From Asterias amurensis (Eukaryota > Echinodermata > Asteroidea > Forcipulatida > Asteriidae), in contig NC_092665.1 of the NCBI RefSeq assembly GCF_032118995.1, forward strand, positions 14,218,012 to 14,282,011: a DNA stretch of 64,000 nt, in the 5' to 3' direction. Both the position numbers and the translations under genes were made by a program. Each line of letters starts with the position of its first letter. The first letter of the stretch is position 1. The notes under the pieces are model-generated. The model ran no database searches. It saw only the letters and a program-made list of their open reading frames with translations, and had not been told where the DNA came from. This document shows, one piece after another, positions 1-11,504 of the stretch.

Positions 1-319
1 AATCTCTTGCAAATAGTGGCAAACATTTTTAGACAATAATAATCTAGAATTATGTGAGTATTAATGCCAAATAAACCAAATTATATCCAGTTAATCAGTT
101 GTGGTTATGTTTTTAGACAAGATAAACCGCTTTATTCCACATAAGGCCTAGTCTTGTAGTCAAGTCGGTAACTGTTAAGCGCAGTGTGGCTACAGGGGGG
201 GTTTGTAACAAATAGGCAGCGCCTAACGACTTGTCATCAAGTCTACATTATGGCCCGGTATCTGAACTATATAGGCTTCAAAGCATCCTCAAAGAAACAT
301 CAAACCACCTTGTGTAACC

Positions 320-677
320 AAAGGCATTGGACACTATTGGTAATTATTCAAACTTAAGCATAAAAAGTTACTTGGTAATGAGCAATGGATAGCTGTTGAT
401 ATTACGAAATATTATGAGAAACGGCTCCCTCTGAGAAAGAGATACTGTCTCACTCGAATAATTAAAAGACTTCAGGCCTGACGCCTTTTTTTCATATAGC
501 ACCTGCTAAAAGCACACAAATTAATTGTGCAGGGGGCGTTTTTCTCTTTAATTATTCGATAACCAATTGAGTCGTAGTTTTCACAGATTTGTTTCACAGA
601 TTAGGCATAATATGGTGGGATATAACATAATGAGAATACTGGTCTTTGACAATTACCAAAGGTGTCCAGTGCCTTTT
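320..677. mobile_element. Foldback MITE, TTAA family (diverged copy)
   Basis: Begins with AGGCATTGGACACTATTGG and ends with the inverse (GGTGTCCAGTGCCTTTT), the termini shared by many copies in this window. The interior matches the other copies (CGGCTCCCTCTGA near the left). No protein is encoded. Confidence 0.75.
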
Positions 678-884
678 AAAGGTTTTGTGAATTTACAACA
701 TTTTGATGAGATTTCTTCGATTTTAATCGATTTAAAAAAAATTTAAAAAAAATCCAATGATGATTAAAACCATAATAGGCCCTAGAATACCAAAGATTGC
801 AGAGTAGTGCTTTTTAAACCATAAAACCACCCTCGGGAAAAATGGACTCTCTCAAGCTTCCATTATAACAAGAAGAGATAAAGA

Positions 885-1245
885 AAATGAAAACATGGGG
901 CGACTTTGGAATGTCATTAAAAGTCTTCATTGTTAAATGAAAATAAGGAGATCTGCGCACCGTTTACGCAGCAGCCATTGTGGCCGTAGGAAGCCTACAA
1001 ATAAGATGGAAACTTTGGAATGTCATTAAAAGTCTTCATTGTTAAAATGAAAATAAGGAGATCTGCGCACCGTTTACGAAGCAGCCATTGTGGCCATAGG
1101 AAACCTACAAATAAGATAGAAAGGAGAAAGAAACTGAAAACAGGTGGTGACTGTGGAATGTCGCCCTCATGAATGTTCTTTTTATATGCAAATAAGAAGA
1201 TCTGCGCACCGTTTTCGAAGCAGCCTTTGTGGTCAACATACCACA
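885..1245 (+). repeat. Three tandem copies of a ~115-130 bp unit
   Basis: The phrase GGAATGTC followed by ATAAGGAGATCTGCGCACCG-like sequence recurs starting near 890, 1005 and 1135. The third copy differs most and runs into unrelated GC-richer sequence with no recognisable gene. Confidence 0.75.
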
Positions 1246-2340
1246 TGGCATTGGCTGCTGGGCGGTCGCGCTGGCTCAGGGCATTGCTGGACGGGTCGCG
1301 CTGGAGGCAGGACAGCCATTGCCGTATCTCTCGGCATGCATTTTGGACGTCGCGTTTTCTGATGAACTTTCTTTGTGAATTTTACGATATTCGCAACCAA
1401 GGACAGTAGTGCATTCAGAAATATTTCTGCAATAGCTGTTGCACGTTTATGTTTGTGATATTCTACTAAAAGCTGGCCAAGTTTTGAAGTAGGCCTACAA
1501 CAAAACAATATATGAACCGTGTGCATTATGTCACTGGCAACTGGGGACAGTTTTCACTAAAAACTGCAGTAGGCAAATAGGCCTACTTGACACAAAATTC
1601 AATTTTGAGCCATTCCGTACTTTTCAAGAATTCCACAAAGTTCTCTCGGTTCGACAACAGACTTTTAGTATAAATTTCAACATCGGTGTTGAGGTGAAAG
1701 TGGCTTCGATTGGAGAGAGGCCAGGGGTTTGGGGGAAGCTCCGATCCGGTGAATTGCTGGTGCGGTGTAAAACTCCACGACCAAGGCCGAACACATCGAT
1801 GAGCCAATGGCTTCTTGTTGACGGTTGAGGTAAGGCTTTTCCCGGGATTTTGGCCCTCCACTAAAAACAGCGTAGGTTTCTCTACGGTCCACCACACATT
1901 GGGTAAAACTCATTAAACTTTAAGTAAGAGTGGTTTAAACGCAAGTATTGTATTTTAGTATCCCCTTCTTTGAAACTTTCCGTATCTTACCGATTTTTTT
2001 ATATCTAATGAGCAAGTTGTGGCAGGCAGGATACAGAACCTTTCTTTCATGTACATTTATTTGCTGTTAATGTTACCTACCATTCAATTTAATCATCTGC
2101 ATTTTCTTGACCCTAAAATAATAAACTTCTTAAGCAAGTATCTTCCAGCCCAGCCCACCCCTTTTGTATTACAAAAAGTACCTAAATATTGGAAAATAAA
2201 GTTTAATTTATTTCTCATCAAATATGACATTTCAGACAGAAATATTTCAAGGGATATTTTTCTACTATCATCATCATTAGACCGTGTAAGTTTTATGTAA
2301 ATCTGTGCTCTGAACGATTTTTTTCTTACAAATTCTGTAA

Positions 2341-2391
2341 TTCCTTTCAAATATTTATTTATTTATTAATTTATTTATTTATTTATTTTAG
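2341..2391. repeat. ATTT microsatellite
   Basis: About 40 bases of (TTTA)n directly before the TTTTAG acceptor of the first candidate non-coding exon, where it would serve as the pyrimidine-rich tract. Confidence 0.8.
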
Positions 2392-2794
2392 ACACTGACC
2401 ATCAGATGGGTGTTGAAGATCTATGGATTTGTGGTTTGTGGACGTACTAATTGGAGGTTCACCAAAGGACAAGGTAAGGAGAACTTTGTCGTGTATCCGA
2501 CCTCCACTTTTAAATTTCGCTTTTTGCGATGCACCCCTTCTGAAAAAAACACTGGACTTTTTCGAATTGATTGTAAAATAAAATACAAATCTGGAAATGG
2601 AAGTAAATGGAATCTAAGTAAGGTTTATGGAAACGCAAGTTCTTTTTCAAAAACGGTTTTAAACAATTCTTTTTATGGATGCACTATACGGAAACAAACG
2701 GTAGCCCTTTTTAGTTAAACTCAATCCCTGATGGGACATTCGTTTTGACAAACAAATGTTCTCTCTTGAATTCATTGACACATAAAACTCTCGG

Positions 2795-2950
2795 AATTAG
2801 GCATTATGGTGATGATTTTGAAAGACAGTTGACCTTAATTGTTAACCTTTCAAAATTGTCGACCTTTCACACAAAAATGGTGATGATTTTGAGAGACAGT
2901 TGACCTTAATTGTTAACCTTTCAAAATTGTTGACCTATCACACAAAAAAG
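2795..2950 (+). repeat. Tandem duplication, ~73 bp unit, two copies
   Basis: GGTGATGATTTTGA appears at about 2808 and 2879, each followed by the same 60 bases with two or three differences (AAAATTGTCGACC versus AAAATTGTTGACC). No function seen. Confidence 0.85.
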
Positions 2951-3544
2951 ATAAGATGAAGCAACACTTAGATTATTGATATAGACCCAATACTGTGGAG
3001 GTCGGATAACGCAAGTTGACCTTTCAAGATCAAGATCAAGATCAAGACGAAGACTTCGAAGTGTAAGAGAAGATCTAACCCGTTCTCTTGCAGAGTCCCA
3101 CCCCTCGTACCGCCCCTTCCCCCCCAAGATGCTCTTCGATCTTGTTGATGTTGTCCTTACTTGTAGAGCTTTCGTGGTGACTTCATACTGTCTTGGTATT
3201 TCTTGATTGGCATATTGGTCGAAGCCAATGATGCTTTTTAATTAGGAGACTGGTCTTACTGGAAAATTTCTGCCGTGGTTGTTTACTTCAATTCGTCAGT
3301 TGTCATGTTTAATAAATTCTGTTATTAACATTGTTTATTTCAATTAAGAGTAATGTTTACAAAGGCGTACAAAATCCAACCAATAATATCTTTTGTTTAA
3401 ATGATGAGTATTTCTTTCTTAAATGAAGTAAAAAACAAAAACTAATTAATACAAAAATAGATTGTGCACTTTTATCTGTGTTTGAGTAATTATGCTGTCA
3501 AATATTCCTGTGTCCACTCGTCATTCATTTTGATTATTTAGCCT

Positions 3545-4345
3545 ATGCTTGACTTAGGAGTATTAAATAAATAATTTATTTTATGTAAATTCTAATTTAC
3601 ATATTTAAATTAATATTTAAATACTCCTAATATCAACATTGCATCAATTCTTAATATAGAAATTTGTCAACTAATTAAGCCCTTGACAAAATTACAAAAT
3701 AATACAATAATTATTAAACAACATAGGGCCTAAGCTAATTTGATGGTTAATGTTCGATTTAGGAATATTAATGTAAATAGATAATTTTAGACAAGCTAAA
3801 ATAAATATTTACATATTCCTAATATCAGCATTGCATCAAATCTGAATGAAGATTTTTTTCAACTAGGAAATAGGTGTTTGAACATAAAATAACATAATGT
3901 ATATGCAATTAAGCTTTACCCCATGCCCCAAAAGATAAAAGTGTAATTTCAAGAGGTGGGTGGGTGTTGGGGGGGGGGGTATTTAAGAGAAAACAAGCTT
4001 TTTAAAAGCTCAAGTCCCGAAATGCAAATCTCTCAGTTTTAAGCCTACAGGGCTAATTGCAGATACCCATTCTAAACTCTTTACTCCTGGAGTGGTGCGA
4101 ATAAAAAATATTCAAAGAAAGAAGTTAATTCCGTAAAAAATAAAAACGATGGACGATGAGAGAGAAGAAAGGTTTTGAGGAAAGAAATAATAATGTTTTT
4201 GAGATCGAGAATTATAATAATATTTTTTTTAAACAAGTCAATGGATGATTAATGTTTGATTTAGGAGTATAGTAAATAATATTATTTACATCAGGTAAAT
4301 GGCTTATTTACATATTCCTAATATCAGCATTATATCACTCCTTAT
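3545..4345. repeat. Three related hairpin units in AT-rich DNA
   Basis: At about 3548, 3755 and 4255 a left arm like GATTTAGGAGTATTAA is followed within about 100 bases by its inverse plus CCTAATATCAGCATTGCATC. The spacers differ. Probably a small foldback element; the rest of the region holds nothing recognisable. Confidence 0.6.
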
Positions 4346-5070
4346 ATATTCTAGTTCAACAAAAAAAATAAAAAGACAGAAATTTGCTGTAAAACTTGCT
4401 CATTTAGATCTAAACAAACAAATTAGGAGACTATCTTATAAAAAACACAAGCTCTTTTAAAGCTATAGTCCCACCGAAATGCAAAACAAAAATTATTGCT
4501 CATATGGGTCCTTGCAATTAACTAAACCACTTATTTCTAAGCGCTGCGAGCAAAGCCGGGCAAAATGTATAAAAAAAATTAAAAAAATAAAAAATGCGAA
4601 AAAAAATATTCAAACCCTGAAGTTGGTGCCAGGAGAGAATGATGAGGGCTAGACGAGATCGTGCATGGATGGGGGAAAGACATCAGTGATGCCGTTAGGT
4701 AAGTATGATGGTAAGACAGAAAGGCCTAGAAATAAGACTAACACCTTACTTTCTCAGCAGGAGGTAAAGTATATAACCTGTGACTGGCGTAGTACTTAGT
4801 CTTGATTCAAGATGCTCGTTCTCATTTCCTATGCGGTGACTCGAAACATGCAGTTTCACCTACAGACAGTTACAAAACAAGTCCCTATAAATATATATAA
4901 AATGACATTATACCGTCTTGAACCAAAACTAAGCACTACGCTGTCAACAGTAGAAGCAAAGAACTTGACTAGAAGATGAAGACTCGATGTCCCTGAGTGA
5001 CTGGAGGTCAGCTGGAGGTCAGCAGTTTGGAGCAAAGGTTGAGGCAAAGTATCTCGTAAAAGTATTGGGT

Positions 5071-5330
5071 AATAATAATAATAATAATAACCAGTTTTTA
5101 TATAATATACCGCTTTTCACACCCGAGGGCTTCTCAAAGGCTTCCAATATCATTACCCCTGGTCACTGGGTCTTCAATCATTCCTTAAACCATCTCAGCT
5201 CCCTGGGTCGTATATACAGCCTGTGCAACAATAATTATTATGCGCTACTCGGCTAAACCAATCACAAGAACCATCTCTGCCCTTAATAATAATTAAGTGT
5301 CTTGCTCAGGGGTTTAAGTGGGAAATAAAA
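5071..5330 (-). mobile_element. SINE 3' part (tRNA-Ser-type family), minus orientation
   Basis: Shares the body of the full SINE at 39537-39897 in reverse: an (AAT)n stretch, then CCATCTCAGCTCCCTGGG and the TTAAGTGTCTTGCTCAGG end. The tRNA-like head is missing. Confidence 0.75.
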
Positions 5331-5754
5331 AATAACCAAAGTTTACTCCACAGCCTAACCCTTTTATCTCCACAGATTTGGCAGTTAACGTTTATTGTTT
5401 TCAAAGGCTAATTACATTGTTTTTGTTTTCCCGCAGTCTGTTGCTAAAGAGGACGTTCTGGCGAGCCAATTTGCACAGTTGGCAGCTGTATTATGACATC
5501 GACTTGGTAAAGTATTGTGGTTATCTCAAATAAACCAAGCTGACCTTGGCTAATATAAATATGACTCCAAAATGCTAAACTTCTAGACAATTTTTTTTCC
5601 AAAAAGCAGATCAAGTTTTCTTCTTCAAGACTTCTCAAGATGATGATTAGCTTTTGTGCTGAAGTCTTCGCTGAGATTATGCCTAAACCAGCAGGGACCG
5701 AAGTCATGCGAAGATTGGTAAATATGTATCAGGTTATAAAGTTACAAGTTACTC

Positions 5755-6010
5755 TCTAAATGTAAGAGAGTGAAAAAACCCACTCTTTATACATTTCGAG
5801 TTGTCCCTCAAATGGCTCCTTAAAAAGAGTGGTGGTTATTTCATTCTTTTAGAGGGGTTTCAATTCACTGACTCCAGGACAGAGTGAAAAAAAATCACTC
5901 AAAAAGATGCAAACTTCAATCTAAAAGAATGGAAGACCACCCGAAAAAGAGTTGTCCCTCATATGGCTCTTCAAAGAGTGTTCTTCCACTCTTTTGCATT
6001 TATTAGAGGG
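5755..6010. repeat. Short inverted repeats around AAGAGTG
   Basis: GTTGTCCCTCAAATGGCTCC and a close second copy (GTTGTCCCTCATATGGCTC) lie about 150 bases apart with inverted CACTCTTT/AAAGAGTG blocks between. Possibly a decayed foldback element. Confidence 0.45.
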
Positions 6011-7164
6011 TACTGGTTGAGAAACTACTGCATGTGACAACTCGCTCAAGAAATGTGGAGGGTCACAAACAAACCTACAACATTTAATTGATATATTTTC
6101 AGATGAGTTTTGTTTTGCAAAAAACAAAAACAGATTGTGAATCTCTCAGTGGTTGTTACCAAGTTGAGATTCTAATAACAGAAGAGTGTCTGAATGATTA
6201 GCCAATAACCACAGGAAACAACTTTGACCTTGTGTTTGTACCATACAACAAATCGCTCAATGGTTCGATGATAATCTTTGCGGACAAATTTAACTTGCCA
6301 AGTTGAGATTAAAATACAACAAACATGAATGATCAGCACTAAAGACCAAGGTCAATCCAATGCAGACCCAAACTCCTCCTTTGAAACACAAAGTAAGCTC
6401 TTGTGATTTATCATAATGATTTTTTAAATAATATTAATTGAGATTTTCCTTTCACCGATATGTGCACTGTCAGTTTTATAACACAAATCGGTGTAAAGGT
6501 AAAACCAAAATTAATATTTTTTATCCTCGATGCAAATTAGAAAAATTATGATAAATTCGTCTGTCCCTTCTTAATTTCTCTCAGTATTGCGATGTCTCTT
6601 CGACTACAACTGGACCTGAGCATCGCTGGAGGATTGCCTACAACTGGAACCTATTTGGATGACTATCGCTGCACATGCAGCAGGTCAATAACAGACTGCT
6701 TAATTGGTAAGCTTGACGAAACTAATTCCACAACTTTTCCTTGAAGATAAGGTCGATCATCAAAAAACCAAAGGAGGATAATAAAGGAGAATGAGCACCT
6801 TTGCAGGTTTCAGACTGTGATTTGAAAGACATTTCAATCATTGAGTTTCAATCATTGAATTTGCAATAAGCACTCTATATTAAACAAACTAACTGGTTGA
6901 AAACTTCAGTAAATACGAGGTCAAGTTTGGCAGATGATTTTTACAAAACTTTGAATATTAATTTTGGCTTTACCCATATTCACTGATGTGTGAACAGCAC
7001 CCTACATCAGTATTTTCCTGAGCTATGTGAAAAAAATCACAGGCACTGTCGTACATAATACTCGGTGGGATTCGAACTGATTGGAGCTGTCGGAGGATTT
7101 TCTTGCACACATGTCGGCAAGTAGATTTATCCTTAAATAAACTGATACTTGAAATCCAAATAAC

Positions 7165-8400
7165 TCATCAAAACTCATCTGTGAAAACATTGTTTAATTT
7201 CTACCATAGGTTGAGACGAGCGGGCGCCTCCAGCCGAAGAAGAACTTTGGCAAGACGTTGGTCAGATGACTCTCCACTACAAGTCCAACCGTTCAAATGC
7301 CGTGATGTTGAGGCTATAACTACCACTTCTGGACTTGGTGCAAAGAGTCAACCGCAGACCACTTGGTAAGTTAGACATCTTCTCTCTGAAGAGAAGGTTC
7401 ATCCTACAAATTTGGCAAAGGAGTTCTCGTTTCAAATTAGCACATTTGGAGGGTTTCAAGTCATCGATTTGAAAGAATACATTCATCCCACCCCAACCTT
7501 TAGCTTGCATTAAAAAACCATGGATGTAGCTACCTCCATGCATAAACACACCGAACAACAGCTGGTGGAAAACTTCATTAAAATTAAAGAAGTCAAATTA
7601 ATAGTCAGTGAAGAATTTAAAAAGCACAACAAGTTCGACTAAACCTGGAATGTTGAGTCTTGTTTTCTGTGCATATTGAAGAAGATGAAGAACAGATTGG
7701 AGTGGAGGAGAATTTCTTGCACACATTCTAGCATGTAGATTGATCCCCAAAGCAACTGCTACATAATGAAAATAATTTCTCAAAACTCATCTTTGAAATT
7801 TTGTTTAATTTCTACCTCAGATTGAGACAACAACCTTTGACCTCCTGAGGCTCATCAACACATTTTGGACTGAGTCCCACCAAAGCTGAAGGAGAACTGT
7901 GGCAAGTCTAGCCAGATAACTCTCCCCTTCAAGTTCAACCGTTCAAGTGACTGAGGAATGTGGAGGTTACCAACAATTCTTGAAGAAAGAACTGGGTCAA
8001 GTCTAGCTACAGGTTTGAACTTTTACAAAGTGGCATGGTTGTTGAGGATACACACCATTTTATGGACTAACACCACCTGAAGAACTGCGTCATCGTTGAC
8101 GTAATGATTTTGATCACCGCTGCTTTTTGGACTTGTGTGCCACCAGATGAAGGACTTGTCAAGACTAGCTAGATGAATCTTCGCTACAAGTTTTAACTTT
8201 TACAAAGTGTCATGGTTGTTGATGAGAATAACCACCATTTTATGGACGACACACCTGAAGAACTTTGCATTGTTCAGGTGACATAATGATTTCGATCACC
8301 GCTGCTTTGTGGACTTGTGAGCCACCAGAGAACTGAGGACTTGTCTAGTCTCGCTATGCCTCTCCACTACAAGTTTTAACTGTCACAAATGACGCAGTGA
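7165..8400 (+). repeat. Diverged tandem repeat shared by candidate exons
   Basis: The intron end and exon start at 7165-7215 recur at 7775-7830, and a roughly 180-base block containing CACCGCTGCTTT and CCACCATTTTATGGAC recurs two to three times between 7900 and 8400. CAAGTTCAACCGTTCAA-like text links exon 4 to the same unit. Confidence 0.65.
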
Positions 8401-8459
8401 TGTTTTACACCAACGCTTTTTTGGACTGTCATCAAATGAAGAAAGACTTTGTCAAATCT

Positions 8460-8655
8460 GGGCCCAACTTCATAGAGCTGCTTAAGCAACAAATATTGAT
8501 AAACAATTGTCTGCTAAGCAGAAATGAGCAGGATTCCAGTCAAACCATTTACATGTGGCATGGTTTGTTTGGTTGGTAGCCTTATTCTGGTAAGCATATT
8601 TTTGTTCTGCTTAGCTACTTTTTTCTGCTGAAGCAGCTCTATGAAATTGGGCCCA
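8460..8655. mobile_element. Foldback MITE, GGGCCCAA family
   Basis: Starts GGGCCCAACTTCATAGAGC and ends with the inverse GCTCTATGAAATTGGGCCC; CTGCTTAAGCA arms continue inward. Several more copies lie elsewhere in the window. Confidence 0.85.
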
Positions 8656-9247
8656 AATGATGATTCCCCATCAACTGATGGCGCCCTACTCTACGACACT
8701 TAAGGGGAGGACCATCCTATGCCATATCTGAATTTCTGGCTGTGGCTATGGCTGCAGTTGTTGCTATGAGCCTCATATCATACTTTAACAAATGCTCATG
8801 TGACGATTAAGCCGTATCCACAGCCACTAATTCAGATACAGCCTTTTTTATAGATAGTTGGTTACTGAGATATGGTGGACACAATTCAATTGCACTATGT
8901 GGCTTGGGTAAATCCGTCTGTATACAAACCAAACCACAGCACACTGCCATTATTGTGTCTGCCATACTTCAAAAAGAAATTATAGTTTTTTCTTGAATCC
9001 ATCAAACTCCAATGCAATATAGACCTTTATCACGCTGTCATCATCCTGGTCATGTCCATATCAGTAATGCATGCTAACATTCATTGCGCCAACATGGCAC
9101 CATCCAGCCTCAGTTTGGTTACAATGAGTTGGAATGGAGTAAAATCAAGATGGGCACAGCGTGATAAAGGTCTATTGTACAAGTAGTTGGTTTGATAAAA
9201 TTGGCAACCCTGCCTGGGGTGGAATTCACAAAGAGTAAGGACTAGTC

Positions 9248-9345
9248 TTGTTTTATACTATCAACCTCTCCCCATTACTCGTTACCAAGTGAGGTTTTAT
9301 GTTTATAATTATTTTGAGTAATTACCAACAGTGTCCACTGCCTAT
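9248..9345. mobile_element. TTAA-family MITE, right-end fragment
   Basis: Matches the right end of the family (CCTCTCCCCATTACTCG ... AATTACCAACAGTGTCCACT). The left half is missing. The neighbouring 8656-10180 stretch shows no gene. Confidence 0.7.
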
Positions 9346-10179
9346 CGATGCAATATGTCAGTAAAGCTAGTTTAATATTGGATATTGGACATTTTCATGT
9401 TGTACAGCGAATATTAATGTTGCTTTTTAAAAAAATGAAATTTCTTCACTCTTATATTGAGTGTAATTCTTAAAAATACTCCTTATTATATTGTTGTAGA
9501 AAATCTCTTTGGTTATAAGGTGCAAATTGCGCTTTGTAAAAATTGATTTGATGCATGTAGGTCTGTTATTATTATTAAATGAAACAAGTTTAACCTTATT
9601 ATTGCTGTAGTTATTGTGATACCACTGACTTATAATTTCACCCTCACACTCCTCCAAACAAAAAAATGGTTAGAAGCCTAGCCTAAACATCATCTTTCGA
9701 TTATAAGGCATTGTTATAGAAACATTTCATTTCGAAGTGATGTGTAGGCCCCCTAGTGTAAGTAAACTACAAATAAATTAGTTTTCGTATTCCCAAATTT
9801 GAATCTGAGAAGCGTACTGCAGTAACGCTTCTCAGACTGGGTATTCCTGTTCCTATTCCTGCATTGAGATTACTCGCTCCCGTTTTTCGACGGTATTAAA
9901 AAATAAATTGCAGTTTGAAATGAATTTTCCACACGTTAGATTTTTTGTATGAATCTGCATTGATAACTAACTGAATTTAATTTTAGACAGTATGTGACTT
10001 TTGGAATGAATGTTCAAGATTAGTTAGGCCTAATGGTAATTGCTACAGTTGAAAGTCTTGTAATTTGTGTGCAGAAATGAAATAAAATGAAGAATTCAAA
10101 AATAAAAATAGAAAATCATTAATGTGTAGAGTTTTACCCCCTTTTATTTTCCCCAACTTATTTGGACAATTTGTTTTAG

Positions 10180-10572
10180 TTAAAAGGAACACTTTGCCTT
10201 GGATCGGGCGAGTTGGTCTTTGACAAGTGTTTGAAACCGTTTGTTATGAAATGTTTATGGTTTGATAGATTGTTTAAAAGTAGAATAATAACGATCCACA
10301 CAATGCCTTAAAATTGCACTGTTTTTCTCTTACGTCGCTAACTAACACGGTCGGCCATTTTTGGGGGTCAAAATTTTGACTCCACAAAAAGGCCGACCGG
10401 GTTTCTTCGCGACGTAAAAGGAAAACCACGCAGTTTTTAATTTTAGGCATTTTTGTGTTGATCATTATATTCTACTTTTAAATTATCCATCTAACCATAC
10501 GCATTTTATAACAAACGGTTACAAACACTTTTCTGAAGACCAACTCGACCGATCCAAGGCAAGGTGTTCTGA
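10180..10572. mobile_element. Foldback MITE, TTGCCTTGGAT family
   Basis: Nearly palindromic: CTTTGCCTTGGATCGGGCG at the left is mirrored by CGACCGATCCAAGGCAAGG at the right, with a central GGCCGACC-type core. No coding capacity. A second whole copy lies at 21271-21635. Confidence 0.85.
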
Positions 10573-10734
10573 TATGACTTACATTCTACGGGCATGTTTT
10601 CTGTATTAAGTGACATGCCCTTGAAAGTAGATTACTGTTGGCCCAGTATTATTTAAAAATAGGTCAACAACAACTGGACACATCACAACAGATAATGATG
10701 CAAAAGTCTCAAAAGATTTGTAAATTTTCGGCCG

Positions 10735-11015
10735 TGGTGGAGTAAACTGCCGGACTTACCCCCTTGTGATTTTTTCGAAGTTGTTGGCCTAAAATTGATA
10801 AAACTGCTGGTTTTACCCATTGTGGTATTTTCAGCTTTTAGGCTAGAATTGATAAAACTCAGCTGGACTTGCCCCCTTGTAATTTTATCAATTTTAGGCC
10901 AACAACTTCGAAAAAATCCAACGGGTTGCCCCAAGTCCAGGAGATGTTCAACAATTCCAACTTTATACCGGCGTGTTAAACTTTGTATTTCACTATTGTT
11001 ATTGAGTAATAGCAA
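10735..11015. repeat. GATAAAACTGCTGG repeats with inverted copy
   Basis: The units GGCCTAAAATTGATAAAACT and CTTACCCCCTTGTGATTTTT recur here; TTCGAAGTTGTTGGCC at about 10780 is mirrored at about 10900. The same units reappear at 16250-16370 on the far side of the satellite. Confidence 0.7.
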
Positions 11016-11044
11016 ATAGTTCCGTAGCTACACCAATACGCAAT

Positions 11045-11440
11045 GGACTGGGAGCTACGAGACCCGGGTTCGAACCCCATGAGTGTCTTTTTCTATTTTG
11101 CTTGGACGCATGGAATGTATTATTTAAGTAGTATTAAAATCATCTCCAAACACCAACGGGCACTGTGGCGACACGGTGCACTGGATAGTTCCAATGCGTG
11201 CAATCCAGAGCTGGGACACCGGTTCGAATCCTACCCGTACCAAGAGGGACATGACTTTTACTGCTTGCACCAGTAATGGATTGGGGTCCGTCATGTCTAT
11301 CCCCAAATTAGGTGTGGATGAATTTACCGTGTGGGAGAGTAAAGGAGGGACCGGGACGGCAAGTCCTATAAGGGTTCTAATGGGTGATCACCACGCTGGT
11401 TTAGGCCAGACTTTGAGTCCCCTGAAAGCCTGGTCGTCAC
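11045..11440 (+). mobile_element. tRNA-like SINE sequences
   Basis: Two B-box matches (GGGTTCGAACCCC near 11067 and CGGTTCGAATCC near 11220) follow weak A-box-like stretches. The flanking text is repetitive and no proper cloverleaf is evident, so these read as SINE heads and not working tRNA genes. Confidence 0.45.
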
Positions 11441-11504
11441 TCTAACTAACTCTTTGCACAAATTTACTCTAATTGTAGTTCATTTAAATTCATTTTGAAC
11501 CAAC

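Larger units (their letters stand above)
2392..8600 (+). ncRNA. Candidate spliced non-coding transcript
   Basis: Several short stretches on the plus strand are each bordered by good splice sites in one orientation: 2392-2473 (TTTTAG acceptor, AAG|GTAAGG donor), 5437-5506 (CCCGCAG, TTG|GTAAAG), 6585-6706 (TCTCTCAG, TTG|GTAAGC), 7210-7365 (CATAG, TTG|GTAAGT), and a possible last exon from 7821 (CTACCTCAG). No reading frame continues across them; the longest local frame that starts with ATG (in 6585-6706) is about 39 codons and stops at the next junction. Exon 4 and the last exon, with the intron ends before them, are diverged duplicates. This is compatible with a long non-coding RNA. It could also be chance, or a decayed gene. 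Confidence 0.3.
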
